Assembly (NCBI GenBank): GCA_020200135.1
Contig: JAIVJI010000061.1
Span: 1 to 50,746, forward strand
Reading direction: 5' to 3'
DNA: 50,746 bases
Source of the DNA: Acidobacteriota bacterium
GTDB lineage: Bacteria; Acidobacteriota; Blastocatellia; Pyrinomonadales; Pyrinomonadaceae
A program made the translations under genes and the position numbers. Of this stretch, positions 34,021 to 42,085 are shown piece by piece. Position 1 is the stretch's first letter, and each line of letters starts with the position of its first letter. Below the pieces are notes generated by a model. It saw only the letters and a list, made by a program, of their open reading frames with translations, was not told where the DNA came from and did not search any database.

Positions 34021-34500
34021 ATGCAGGCCCTCCCGGTTGAGAAGCACCTCCACTGCCCCATCCGGTGGGGCTTGCCCGACTCGCTCGTCGCCGACCTCGG
34101 CGCGCGCCTTCACCGCTTCTGGCAGCGCTTCCACCACTGCTTTACGACCCGCACACGCGACTCCGGCCTGCTCGCATACGACTACTTACGCGCGCAACTG
34201 ACGATGGAGCGCGCGCGCAACTTTACCAACATCGAACGGCGGCTGCACGACGGCGACGGGCAGCGCCTCCAGCACTTCATGTCCTCCTCGCCCTGGTCGG
34301 GGGCGGCCGTCTTCGAGCAGATCCGCCACGAGATCGTCTTGACGCCCGCCTTGCGCGAGGGCGGCACGCTCATCCTCGACGAGAGCGCGGATGAGAAGGC
34401 CGGCGACGAGAGCGCCGGAGTCTCGCGTCAGTACAACGGGCGCATGGGCAAGGTCGACTTCTGCCGCGTCGATACCGGTAGTGTTGCAAAAAATTTCTGA
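34021..34500 (+). pseudogene. IS701-type transposase, N-terminal third only
   Basis: The 159-residue frame begins at ATG 34021. Residues about 55-155 match the start of IS701-like DDE transposases: QLTMERARNFTNIERRL, HFMSSSPWSGAAVFEQI, then the first catalytic Asp in GGTLILDESADEKAG and SRQYNGRMGKVDFCRVDT. Full-length members are near 400 aa. Coding similarity stops at about 34480, where an 88-bp mini-element with GTTGCAAAAAAT ends begins, and the last residues (GSVAKNF) come from that insertion. The remainder of the transposase is not found downstream. The 33815-34020 stretch before it contains no other gene and may include the left end of this element. Confidence 0.83.
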
Positions 34501-34570
34501 CTACCCAATATATTGAGGCAGACATAAACTCTGCGGTACAACTAATTGTAGCCAAAATATTTTTTGCAAC
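34483..34570. mobile_element. 88-bp mini-element with inverted ends truncating the IS701 gene
   Basis: GTTGCAAAAAATTT at 34483-34496 is mirrored by ATATTTTTTGCAAC at 34557-34570. The GTTGCAAAAA end resembles IS6-family termini, but the element is far too short to encode a transposase. It is AT-rich compared with both flanks. It could be a solo-end deletion derivative or a MITE. Confidence 0.6.
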
Positions 34571-34650
34571 GCATTATGAAAGGGTGCCCCTTGGGTGGTA
34601 GCTTCCGGGTTGCCGAAGCCTGGAAGATCACCGCCGAAAGGAGAACCCTT

Positions 34651-35712
34651 ATGAGCAGCTACTATGTGGGACTCGACGTGCATCAGGCAAGCATCTGCAT
34701 CGCCGTCCTCAACGCCGCGGGCAAGTTAGTCATGGAGTCGGTCGTCGAGACGAGCGCGGCGACTGTGCTCGACTCCCTCAAGGGATTGCGCGGCCGGGTC
34801 GAGGTCACCTTCGAGGAGGGCACGCACGCCGCCTGGCTCTACGACGTGCTGCACAAGACGAAGGCGGGTGTCATCGTCTGCGACCCGCGTAAGAACCGCC
34901 TGCTGCAAGACGGCAACAAGTCGGACCGGGTGGTCGCCCGCAAGCTGGCGCAGCTCTTGCGGGCCGGGCTGCTCTCGCCCGTCTACCACGGCGAGCGCGG
35001 CACGCGCGACCTCAAGGAGCTGGCCCGCAGCTACGAGTACCTGGTCGAGGACTCGACGCGGGTGATGAACCGCCTCAAGGCGCTCTACCGCGGCCGCGCC
35101 ATCGCGTGCGCCGGCACAGATGTTTACAAGCCGCAGCAGCGTGACGCTTGGCTCGCGAAGCTCCAGGGAGCCGGGGCGCGGGCACGCGCCGAGCGACTCT
35201 ACTCGGAACTGGACCACCTGACTGGGCTGCGGCGTGAGGCGCGCCGAATGCTGGTCACCGAATGCCGCCGCCACCCCGCTGCGAAGGTACTGTTGGCCGT
35301 GCCGACGCTCGGGGTGGTGCGCGTCGCGCAGTTGATCGCGGCCGTCGTGACCCCGCACCGCTTCCGCACGAAGCGCCAGTTCTGGTCCTACTGCGGGCTG
35401 GCGGTCGTCACCCGGTCGAGCGCCGACCACGAGCCGGGCGGCGCGGGGCTGCGCCGCCGGAGGAAGGCCCCGGCCACGCGCGGGCTGACGGCGAGCCACA
35501 ACCGCACGCTGAAATACGTCTTCAAGAGCGCGGCGCTGACGGCTCCGCGGTGCGGACCGCTCAAGGCCTGGTACGGCGAGTTGCTGGCGCGGGGGCTGCG
35601 GCCGGAGCCGGCGCGCGTGACGGTGGCGCGGAAGATCGCGGCGGTCACGCCCGCCGTGTGGAAGGCGGGTGCGCCCTTCGACGCCGGCAGGCTGAGCAGC
35701 GGCGCGGCATGA
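34651..35712 (+). CDS. IS110-family transposase
   Basis: The 353-aa protein starts at ATG 34651 with AAAGGAG upstream; the longer frame from 34564 would start inside the mini-element. The N-terminal DEDD (RuvC-like) domain starts YYVGLDVHQASICIAV, with acidic residues in VTFEEGTHAAW and in NKSDRVVARKLAQLL. The C-terminal transposase_20 domain contains LLAVPTLGVVRVAQLIA, FWSYCGLAVVTRSS with the conserved Ser, and the usual ending TPAVWKAG. IS110 elements use a DEDD plus Ser recombinase guided by an element-encoded bridge RNA. Only about 80 bases separate the start from the mini-element, so a 5' non-coding end may be missing. The gene itself looks intact. Confidence 0.92.
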   Translation: MSSYYVGLDVHQASICIAVLNAAGKLVMESVVETSAATVLDSLKGLRGRVEVTFEEGTHAAWLYDVLHKTKAGVIVCDPRKNRLLQDGNKSDRVVARKLAQLLRAGLLSPVYHGERGTRDLKELARSYEYLVEDSTRVMNRLKALYRGRAIACAGTDVYKPQQRDAWLAKLQGAGARARAERLYSELDHLTGLRREARRMLVTECRRHPAAKVLLAVPTLGVVRVAQLIAAVVTPHRFRTKRQFWSYCGLAVVTRSSADHEPGGAGLRRRRKAPATRGLTASHNRTLKYVFKSAALTAPRCGPLKAWYGELLARGLRPEPARVTVARKIAAVTPAVWKAGAPFDAGRLSSGAA

Positions 35713-35861
35713 GTCGCGCGCCGGGCGGCCACGAGCGGCACTACGTTCATGCCAGGTTCGAGGCTGAGTATCTTCGGGTTGTGTGGGCCGCCGGTGGCAC
35801 AGCGCCCGGCGAGTCCCTGCTGCAACGCTATGCCGCCTCGGATGACCAGACAAAGCGTTAG
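35709..35861 (+). CDS. Doubtful 50-aa frame overlapping the IS110 stop
   Basis: An ATG overlaps the TGA of the IS110 gene (ATGA) and opens 50 codons (starting MSRAPGGHERHYVHARFEAE, ending DDQTKR). It is not recognised and may be chance. The 4-bp coupling is the only argument for it. The same DNA is a candidate for the element's 3' non-coding region. Confidence 0.2.
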   Translation: MSRAPGGHERHYVHARFEAEYLRVVWAAGGTAPGESLLQRYAASDDQTKR

Positions 35862-36166
35862 GCCCGGCGCACGCCGCCGGAGTCTCAGATAGAACACTGG
35901 TCGACATCTCACGCAGAGAGCGACCGCACGCTTGAGTGTGAACGGATCGCGGGCGCGAAGTGGTCGGAGCCGGCAGGTAGCGGAGGTCAGTTGGTGTGCT
36001 TCGAGCGAGTCGGGGCTGGCGGCCGAAGGGAAGCTTCAGCCGGCCGGCGTCGGAGAAGTTTTCCCTTGACAAATGGAATGAAGCAGCTCATCACCCACTC
36101 TCGCGGTGAGATAATGCCCCACAACATATTACGCACGTAAGTGCTGCATATCAGTGGAGGTGAGCC
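35862..36166. other. IS110 non-coding region with a strong hairpin
   Basis: The 305-bp stretch between two IS110 transposase genes has no protein gene. A GC-rich hairpin is formed by GCTGGCGGCCGAAG (36015-36028) and CTTCAGCCGGCCGGC (36034-36048) with small bulges. A TTGACA lies at about 36066. In IS110 elements the bridge RNA is encoded in the non-coding DNA next to the transposase, so part of this stretch is a candidate for it. Confidence 0.45.
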
Positions 36167-37222
36167 ATGAGTCTGGACTACATCGGTATCGACGTGCACA
36201 AGCTCAGCAGTCAGGTCTGCATCCTCACCGCTGGCGGTGAACTCCTGGAGCGGCGGATCAAGACCGACCGCGTAAGCCTGGAGAAGATGTTCGCCGGGCG
36301 CCCGGCAGCACGGATCCTCATCGAGGCTTCAACTGAGAGCGAGTGGGTAGCGCGCTGCTTAGAAGGACTGGGTCATGAGGTCATCGTCGCCGATCCGAAC
36401 TTCGCCCCGATGTACGCGACGCGGAGCAAGAAGGTGAAAACGGACAAACGCGACGCCCGCACCCTCTGCGAAGCCTGTCGGCTCGGCGCCTACCACCCGG
36501 CGCATCGCACGTCGGACAGGCAGCGGCGCATCCGCGCCCGACTGGCCGTGCGCGACGCGCTCGTGCGGACGCGCGCCAAGTACATGTCACTCATCGGGGC
36601 GCTGGCGCGGCGGGAGGGCTGTCGCATCCCGACCGGATACCCCGAGGGCTTCGTCACGCGCGTCGAGAAGCTGGAGTTGCCCGAGTCGCTGGTGCTTGAG
36701 GTCATGCCGCTGCTGGCGGTAATGAAGGCTCTGAACGAGCAGATTAAAGCGGCGGACCAGGAGCTGGCACGAATCGTGAAAGAAGACGCGGTCGTCAACC
36801 GGCTGTGCAGCGTGCCCGGGGTCGGCCCCGTCACGGCGGTGACTTATGTGGCGACTGTGGATGAGGTGAGCCGGTTCGGCGACGCCAAACAAGTCCGCGC
36901 CTACCTGGGACTGGTGCCGAAGGAGGACAGTTCCGGGGAGAGGTGTCACCGCGGGAAGATCACCAAGGCGGGCAACAGCCGTGCGCGGTGGGTGCTGGTC
37001 GAGGCGGCGTGGGTGCTGCTGCGGACGAAGAAGCCGGAGACCGAAGCGTTACGGAGGTGGTCGCTGGGCATCGCGCAACGGCGCGGGAAACGCATCGCCG
37101 CGGTGGCCTTGGCGCGGCGGCTCGGCGGCATCCTCTACGCGCTGTGGCGGGACGGGACTCGGTTCGACCCGGAGGCGGTGACGGGCACTGGCAAGATAGC
37201 CGGTCAGCCGCAAGCCGCCTGA
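36167..37222 (+). CDS. IS110-family transposase (second, distinct type)
   Basis: The 351-aa protein has GGAGGTGAGCC before its ATG. DEDD domain: YIGIDVHKLSSQVCIL (first Asp), ILIEASTESEWVARCL (Glu), KTDKRDARTL (two Asp). The C-terminal transposase_20 domain contains LCSVPGVGPVTAVTYVA, FGDAKQVRAYLGLVPKEDSS, a Ser-containing GNSRARW and the ending ILYALWRDGTRFD. All expected catalytic positions are visible and length is normal. It is only distantly similar to the IS110 protein at 34651-35712, so these are two different elements side by side rather than a duplication. It probably inserted into the 3' flank of the first. Confidence 0.94.
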   Translation: MSLDYIGIDVHKLSSQVCILTAGGELLERRIKTDRVSLEKMFAGRPAARILIEASTESEWVARCLEGLGHEVIVADPNFAPMYATRSKKVKTDKRDARTLCEACRLGAYHPAHRTSDRQRRIRARLAVRDALVRTRAKYMSLIGALARREGCRIPTGYPEGFVTRVEKLELPESLVLEVMPLLAVMKALNEQIKAADQELARIVKEDAVVNRLCSVPGVGPVTAVTYVATVDEVSRFGDAKQVRAYLGLVPKEDSSGERCHRGKITKAGNSRARWVLVEAAWVLLRTKKPETEALRRWSLGIAQRRGKRIAAVALARRLGGILYALWRDGTRFDPEAVTGTGKIAGQPQAA

Positions 37223-37983
37223 CCTGACGCCGCCTGATCGGTGGCGTGGGGAGCGAGCAGGTTCACCATGCGAAGACGGATGAGCGCGTGAAAGGGGCTG
37301 GCCGCACGACGAGAGCCGGTTGACATGTGGCGCCATCCATCAATCGCAATCCACCATGCGCCGGCGGCTCAGAGCTGTCCATAGTAGAGCGCGAACAGAA
37401 TGCTGAGAGGACCTCGCTCGCTGAAGTGATCCGGGTACAGCCAGAGTAAGCACATGGAGTAAGGGAGGCTTGACTTGGGGCGGCTGCTTCACAGAATGCC
37501 CCTTTCATAGAACACTGCCCACATAAGGAAGTGTTTATGTGTCACTAACCATTTGCTCTGCTAGCCCTTCCATCACTGACACCGTAAAATTTCCCGGCAA
37601 CTGTACTGCCAGCAGCTCGACGATACTATTTGCCAGGCTGCTGGCACCTTACTCCGGTCGGGCTCCACGCCTGCGACATTTTCGCCATAATGGCGACACG
37701 CTTTCTTCAGTTGACTCGCCGCGGCGGAAGGATTAGCTTACGCCCCTCCCGGTAATGATCCCCCGCAACAGTTGAACCTTTATAGAGCCACGACCTCGGC
37801 GCCTGAAGCGAACTTCCAATAGAAGTTTCCAGCCGTTCCTCCAATCAACATTTCTATAGCTTGCCCTCTCTCACTTAAAATGTGCCCCCTGCTATAAAGC
37901 CCTAATGTCAGCTCGCGCTACGCAGTTGGCCCGGCGTAAGCCTCGCCGCCCGTCCAACTGCTCACAAGGAAAGGAGTTTCACC
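37223..37983. other. Gene-free region: IS110 right flank, direct repeat and haloperoxidase leader
   Basis: No gene is supported. The left part is presumably IS110 3' sequence; TGCCCCTTTCATAG at 37497-37510 roughly mirrors TTATGAAAGGGTGCCCC at 34575-34591. A 25-bp repeat shared with 40092-40116 lies at 37520-37544. The DNA then becomes AT-richer. A TATAAA at 37893-37898 could be the -10 of the haloperoxidase promoter, but no good -35 is visible. Confidence 0.5.
37520..37544 (+). repeat. Left copy of a 25-bp direct repeat flanking the haloperoxidase
   Basis: The 25 bases starting CACATAAGGAAGTGTT are identical to 40092-40116, and both copies are followed by a near-identical (C)TAA(A)CC. In the right copy the sequence forms a perfect 13-bp palindrome. 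In the left copy the outer part of one arm is replaced. Confidence 0.8.
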
Positions 37984-39960
37984 ATGAGCAAGAGGTCACC
38001 ATCCCGCGGGCATACGGCTCACGGGTCAATACACGACGGGCAACAAAGTCGGGACCCGGGCGACGGGCGCGAAGCCCCTGTCTCGCCGAGCAGGCGCAAG
38101 TTTATTGGCCAAGCAGCCGCCGTGACTGCCGCGGCTGCTATCATCGGCGTGCCATCGTTGTCAGAGTTGAGAGGGGAGGCAGCAGTCCAAGCCACAGACT
38201 GCCCCGCCAACTGCGAACTGGGGCCGCTGATGGGCGCCAACCGGGCCGACACGGCGCGCAAGCGCCGCGTCTCCGCCGCCGACTACGAGCGGAACATGCC
38301 CATCCCGCTTCACCCCTGCAACGGCGACGAGCAGTTGTACGCGGGGCGGCACTTTATCGGCAGCTTCACGAAGGCGCTGCCGCACGACGCCACGTTCGGC
38401 GAGGTCGATTCGGCGGCCTACTGCGCGCTGCTGCGCGCGCTCGCTTCGGGGCTGCCCAACGACTTCGAGGCCGTCCCGCTCGGCTGTAACCCCATCTGCA
38501 TCCTGCCGCCGCCGCCCGGCGCGCCCGACAACGACAGCGACCCCGAGTCGCGCCTCGCGCCGCCCGACCCGGCGCGCCCGCGCCAGCGCCGTCTGGAAAA
38601 CCCGCAGGCCGGCTACAACTTCGACCTCGAAGGCAAGGACTACTACCAGCTCATCAACCGCGACAACCAACTCGGTCCCGTCCCCGTCGCCTTCCCGTCG
38701 GCCTACACCTTCGCCAGCCCCGACGAGGCCGTCGAGATCATCGAGAACTACTGGCAGGCGCTGACGCGCGACGTGCCCTTCGCCAACTACAACTCCGACC
38801 CGTTCATCCAGTCGGTCGCCGACGACCTCAACAAGCCGCAGATCAAGCGGTACTACCACGGGCCGCTCGATCCCACGGGCAACGTCACGCCCGCCGTCTA
38901 CAGCCGCGGCGTCCTGCCCGGCGACCTCGCAGGCCCCTACCTCTCGCAGTTCCTGCTGCGGGACATCCCTTACGGCGTGCAGACCATCCCGGCGCGCGTC
39001 CGCGTGCCTCTGCCCAGCAACCCTAGCTCCACCATCAGGAACGACTTCATGACAATGTTCTCCGAGTGGCTCAACGTCCAGAACGGGTGCACGCCGTCGC
39101 GCGAGACGGCCTTCGACCCGCAGCGGCGCTTCATCCGCAGCGGGCGCGACCTGGCCGAGTACGTGCGCAACGACCCGATCTACCAGGCGTACCTCAACGC
39201 CGCGCTGCTGCTCATGCTGCCGCAGAAGATGGGCGGGCTCGGCGCGCGCCTCGACTCGAACAACCCATACCTGCGCTACTGCAAGCAGGCCAACTTCGTC
39301 GAGTTCGGCCCGTCGCAACTGCTCACGCTCATCGGCGAGGTGTCGGTGCGCGCGCACAAGGCCGTCTGGTATCAGAAGTGGCAGGTGCACCGGCGGCTGA
39401 GGCCCGAGGAGTTCGGCGCTCGCGTCCACTTCGAGCTGTTGGGGCAGAGGGACTACCCCATCGACCCCGTCATCAGGGAGTCGGACGCGCCGTTCAAGAC
39501 CCAAAGCGCCTTCGGCACGTTCTTCCTGCCGCAGGCGTACCCCGAGGGCTCACCCGTCCACCCGTCCTACGGGGCCGGGCACGCCACGCTGGCCGGCGCC
39601 TGCGTGACCATCCTCAAGGCTTGGTTCGACGAGTCGCAGCCGTTCTGCGAGCTGGGCAAGGTGTTGGAACCCGACCCCGACGGCCTGGGCGTGCACTCGC
39701 TCGACTGCGCCGATACGAACATCGGCCAGATCACGGTCGGCGGCGAGCTGAACAAGCTGGCCTCGAACATCTCCATCGGGCGCAACATCGCGGGCGTCCA
39801 CTGGCGCTCGGACTACACCGAGTCGGTCTTCCTCGGCGAGAAGGTCGCGATCCAGTTGCTTGAGGACTACGGCTTCACCTACAACGAGGACTTCGCAGGC
39901 TTCCACCTCACCGACTTCAACGGCAACCCGCGAACGGTGGGCGCGAAGCGAACGTCGTAG
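37984..39960 (+). CDS. Vanadium haloperoxidase (algal bromoperoxidase type), intact
   Basis: The 658-aa protein begins MSKRS, like its paralogue at 7193-9025, after GGAAAGGAG. A Tat signal lies at residues about 35-60 (SPSRRKFIGQAAAVTAAAA). The vanadate-binding set is YQKWQVHRRLRPE (Lys about 464, Arg 8 later), HPSYGAGHATLAGA (His about 526) and GRNIAGVHWRSD (Arg and His 6 apart), with algal bromoperoxidase spacing and Ala in the pocket Ser position. Its complete C-terminus (FHLTDFNGNPRTV) shows what the other copy has lost. It should act outside the cytoplasm, making hypohalous acid from halide and peroxide. That could serve in chemical defence or disruption of signals (inference). A strong hairpin follows the stop and direct repeats flank the unit. 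Confidence 0.92.
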   Translation: MSKRSPSRGHTAHGSIHDGQQSRDPGDGREAPVSPSRRKFIGQAAAVTAAAAIIGVPSLSELRGEAAVQATDCPANCELGPLMGANRADTARKRRVSAADYERNMPIPLHPCNGDEQLYAGRHFIGSFTKALPHDATFGEVDSAAYCALLRALASGLPNDFEAVPLGCNPICILPPPPGAPDNDSDPESRLAPPDPARPRQRRLENPQAGYNFDLEGKDYYQLINRDNQLGPVPVAFPSAYTFASPDEAVEIIENYWQALTRDVPFANYNSDPFIQSVADDLNKPQIKRYYHGPLDPTGNVTPAVYSRGVLPGDLAGPYLSQFLLRDIPYGVQTIPARVRVPLPSNPSSTIRNDFMTMFSEWLNVQNGCTPSRETAFDPQRRFIRSGRDLAEYVRNDPIYQAYLNAALLLMLPQKMGGLGARLDSNNPYLRYCKQANFVEFGPSQLLTLIGEVSVRAHKAVWYQKWQVHRRLRPEEFGARVHFELLGQRDYPIDPVIRESDAPFKTQSAFGTFFLPQAYPEGSPVHPSYGAGHATLAGACVTILKAWFDESQPFCELGKVLEPDPDGLGVHSLDCADTNIGQITVGGELNKLASNISIGRNIAGVHWRSDYTESVFLGEKVAIQLLEDYGFTYNEDFAGFHLTDFNGNPRTVGAKRTS

Positions 39961-40029
39961 AAATGACTGCGGGGGCTCTGCTGCGTAACACCTGTAGACT
40001 TCCCGCATGAGCATGAAGAGTAGGATAAT

Positions 40030-40068
40030 CACGTAGGGGGCGCGGTCAAAAATCGCGCCCCCTACGTG
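40030..40068 (+). terminator. Strong hairpin after the haloperoxidase gene
   Basis: Arms CACGTAGGGGGCGCG (40030-40044) and CGCGCCCCCTACGTG (40054-40068) are perfectly complementary with a 9-base A-rich loop. It lies 70 bases after the stop. No T-run follows, so it may be a terminator or an mRNA-stabilising hairpin. Confidence 0.6.
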
Positions 40069-40085
40069 TATGAAGCTCCGCAGTT

Positions 40086-40119
40086 TTATGACACATAAGG
40101 AAGTGTTTATGTGTCATAA
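40086..40119. repeat. Palindrome containing the right copy of the 25-bp direct repeat
   Basis: Arms TTATGACACATAA (40086-40098) and TTATGTGTCATAA (40107-40119) are perfect complements around GGAAGTGT. The 25-bp core 40092-40116 is identical to 37520-37544, 2.57 kb away on the other side of the haloperoxidase gene. Confidence 0.85.
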
Positions 40120-40286
40120 ACCAGAGAGCGGCGTTAATCGGACGACTCAACTTTTCCGTCTAATCGCTTCAGAGCTAGTCCCTCATACCTCGCGATGGAG
40201 TATCTCATCCATGTCTCTATAATTAAACTCCATTACTACCGCCAGTAGCGACATTGGGATACTGTATCGTCAACGCACAGTTTTTG

Positions 40287-40315
40287 TTGACTCTCGTGTT
40301 TTCGTTGAGTAAAGT
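40287..40315 (+). promoter_or_regulatory. Candidate promoter for the lipoprotein gene
   Basis: TTGACT (40287-40292), a 17-base spacer and TAAAGT (40310-40315) lie about 90 bases upstream of the lipoprotein ATG. Confidence 0.45.
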
Positions 40316-40405
40316 CCTCTCGCCTTCACTCATGTTTGGCTCTGTAGAGCTCCCACCCATGCCGGACTCTACTGCCAGACGCTCAGAGAAACAGGAGCGC
40401 GCGCC

Positions 40406-40966
40406 ATGCGAACCAAAATACATTCCCTCATAGTTATTCTCCTTTACATACTTTCCGGCTGCGTACAGGCAGCGATGGGCCAAGGCGGTTCTCCTCAGAA
40501 CGTGGTGTGGATAAATCTTGTCAACACCACCGCCACCGGCAACAACTTACAGAAGACTTCCGGGTGCGACGGATGCGCGGACGCTGGTGCCACCTCGCAG
40601 CAGGCCATCACTTCCGGCGACGGCTACTTCGAGTTCACGGTCTCTTCCTTAGTGGGGCAGCGGTTCGCGGGCTTGAGCAACGGCAACGGCGGGACGGGTT
40701 GGCAGGAGATTGATTTCGCCTTCAGGCTGTGGGGCGCGAGCGGCGACCTCGACGTGCAGGAGAACGGCACGTACCGCCCCCTCGGCGCAACCTACGCCGT
40801 GGGTGACGTGCTCCGCGTGGCCGTCGAAGCGGGCGTGGTCAAGTATTACAAGAATGGGACTCTAATCTATACCAGCACTGTCGCGCCTGTTTACCCGCTT
40901 CAAGTAGACACCTCCTTCTTTGAAACTAACGGCACTGTCAGCGGCGCCATGATTAAGATAAATTAA
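40406..40966 (+). CDS. Small secreted lipoprotein with lectin/jelly-roll-like beta domain
   Basis: The 186-aa protein starts at ATG 40406 with CAGGAG upstream. The signal sequence LIVILLYILSGC has a lipobox-like L-S-G-C, so it is probably lipid-anchored. The mature part is a single beta-rich domain with VVWINLVNTTATGNNLQKTS, GCDGCADAGATSQQ, GDGYFEFTV and VKYYKNGTLIYTS. This pattern recurs in many exported proteins of soil bacteria and recalls concanavalin-like or SPRY-like folds. Two cysteines in GCDGCADAG may form a disulphide. No catalytic motif is visible, and carbohydrate or surface binding is a guess. It stands alone, with a promoter of its own and mobile-element debris upstream. Confidence 0.72.
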   Translation: MRTKIHSLIVILLYILSGCVQAAMGQGGSPQNVVWINLVNTTATGNNLQKTSGCDGCADAGATSQQAITSGDGYFEFTVSSLVGQRFAGLSNGNGGTGWQEIDFAFRLWGASGDLDVQENGTYRPLGATYAVGDVLRVAVEAGVVKYYKNGTLIYTSTVAPVYPLQVDTSFFETNGTVSGAMIKIN

Positions 40967-41401
40967 GAAAGGAATGTGAATCAGAATTAGTTGGAGGCAT
41001 TCCTAAGCAGGCAATTATCAACTCTGCGTAAGTCAAATTCTGCCAGCCTGAGTGTGACAGATATCGCAGGATAAAAGAATTACTGTTCACGCTTTTACGC
41101 TTGGACTCTTCCGGACGTGGACGTGCGCGGCGATGGCCTCAAGAAACTGTAATCGGCGGAGACGGAGCCCGAGGGCGGCCAGGGACGCGCGCGGAGAGAA
41201 GTGCCTGGTGGTAGCTGTCATGGTGCCCCTCCTGAAGGTATGGGAGGCACCTTAGCAGGGGCGGGAAGTGTCGCCGAAGGGGACAAGGAGCCGCTTATTC
41301 GGGCGAAAGGAAAGTACGTCTGTAGCCGGAGCTGAGAGAAGTGAGGCGGGCTATTTGAGCAACTCATTTATTCGCAGCGTGATTGGACTCGTGGTCACGG
41401 A
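40967..41401. other. Intergenic, no gene seen
   Basis: The 435-bp stretch lies between convergent genes. The only structure noticed is an imperfect hairpin at about 41222-41251 (GGTGCCCCTCC against GGGAGGCACC). No coding frame with protein-like character is visible. Confidence 0.45.
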
Positions 41402-42085
41402 TCACCCGAGGAACTTGTAGCCGACGCGGTGGAGCGTGACGATGAATCGTGGGTCGGAAGGGTCGGTCTCGATCTTCTGACGCAGTTTGGCGATGTGGTT
41501 GTCTACCGTGCGGCTGAATGGGTAGCGGCTACCCCAGACCTCGTCGAGCAGTTGGTCGCGCGTCACCGGCTCGCCGCGGCGCCTGACGAAATACTTCAGT
41601 ATCTCGAACTCGCGCGCGGAGAGTTCGAGGGCGCGCCCCGCCTTCGTCGCCTCGTGGGCGCGGAAGTTCAGCGCCACGTCGCCGAACGTATAGCCCTCGA
41701 CCCCGGGGGCGGGGCGCGCGGCGCGGCGCAGGTGCGCGCGGATTCTCGCCAGCAGTTCGTTGACGCCGAACGGCTTCGTCACATAGTCGTCGGCGCCCAG
41801 CTCAAGCCCGAGGACTTTGTCGATCTCTTGGCCGCGCGCCGTCAGCATGATGACGGGCGCCACGCAGCCGCCGTCCCTCAGCCGGCGGCATACGTCGAGG
41901 CCGCTCAGCTTGGGCAGCATCACGTCCAGCAGGATAAGGTCGGGCCGGTCGGCGAGCGCGCGGCAGACGCCCTCCTCGCCGTCGCGGGCGACTGAGACCT
42001 CGTAGCCCTCGTACTCGCAGTTGTCCCTCAGGCCGAGGGCCATGTCCGGCTCGTCCTCGACGATAAGGATTCTAGGCAACTTCAT
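41402..42085 (-). CDS. OmpR-family response regulator
   Basis: The 227-aa protein starts at ATG 42085, the point where the receiver domain begins (MKLPRILIVEDEPDMALGL). Receiver domain 1-120: acidic pair in VEDEPD, phospho-acceptor Asp in LILLDVMLPKLSG (about 53), Thr in VIMLTARG and Lys in DDYVTKPFG. The C-terminal winged helix (about 130-227) has ELSAREFEILKYFVRRRGEP, the recognition region RTVDNHIAKLRQKIE and the final RVGYKFLG. It overlaps the end of the kinase gene upstream by 14 bp, so the pair is co-transcribed and coupled. A longer frame to 42334 lies within the kinase gene and is an artefact. It would control transcription in response to its kinase. Confidence 0.95.
   Translation of the reverse strand: MKLPRILIVEDEPDMALGLRDNCEYEGYEVSVARDGEEGVCRALADRPDLILLDVMLPKLSGLDVCRRLRDGGCVAPVIMLTARGQEIDKVLGLELGADDYVTKPFGVNELLARIRAHLRRAARPAPGVEGYTFGDVALNFRAHEATKAGRALELSAREFEILKYFVRRRGEPVTRDQLLDEVWGSRYPFSRTVDNHIAKLRQKIETDPSDPRFIVTLHRVGYKFLG

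Larger units (their letters stand above)
39961..40405. other. Intergenic region with hairpin, direct repeat and promoter
   Basis: No gene is visible. In order it holds a 15-bp perfect hairpin (40030-40068), the right copy of the 25-bp repeat inside a palindrome (40086-40119), and a promoter-like pair at 40287-40315 for the lipoprotein gene downstream. Confidence 0.55.

Noticed and set aside
33822..34040. 72-codon frame before the IS701 remnant
   Set aside because: Unrecognised, overlaps the transposase start and probably lies in element end DNA.
38161..39504. 447-codon minus-strand frame opposite the second haloperoxidase
   Set aside because: Shadow frame; the plus strand encodes a well-conserved enzyme with all active-site motifs.
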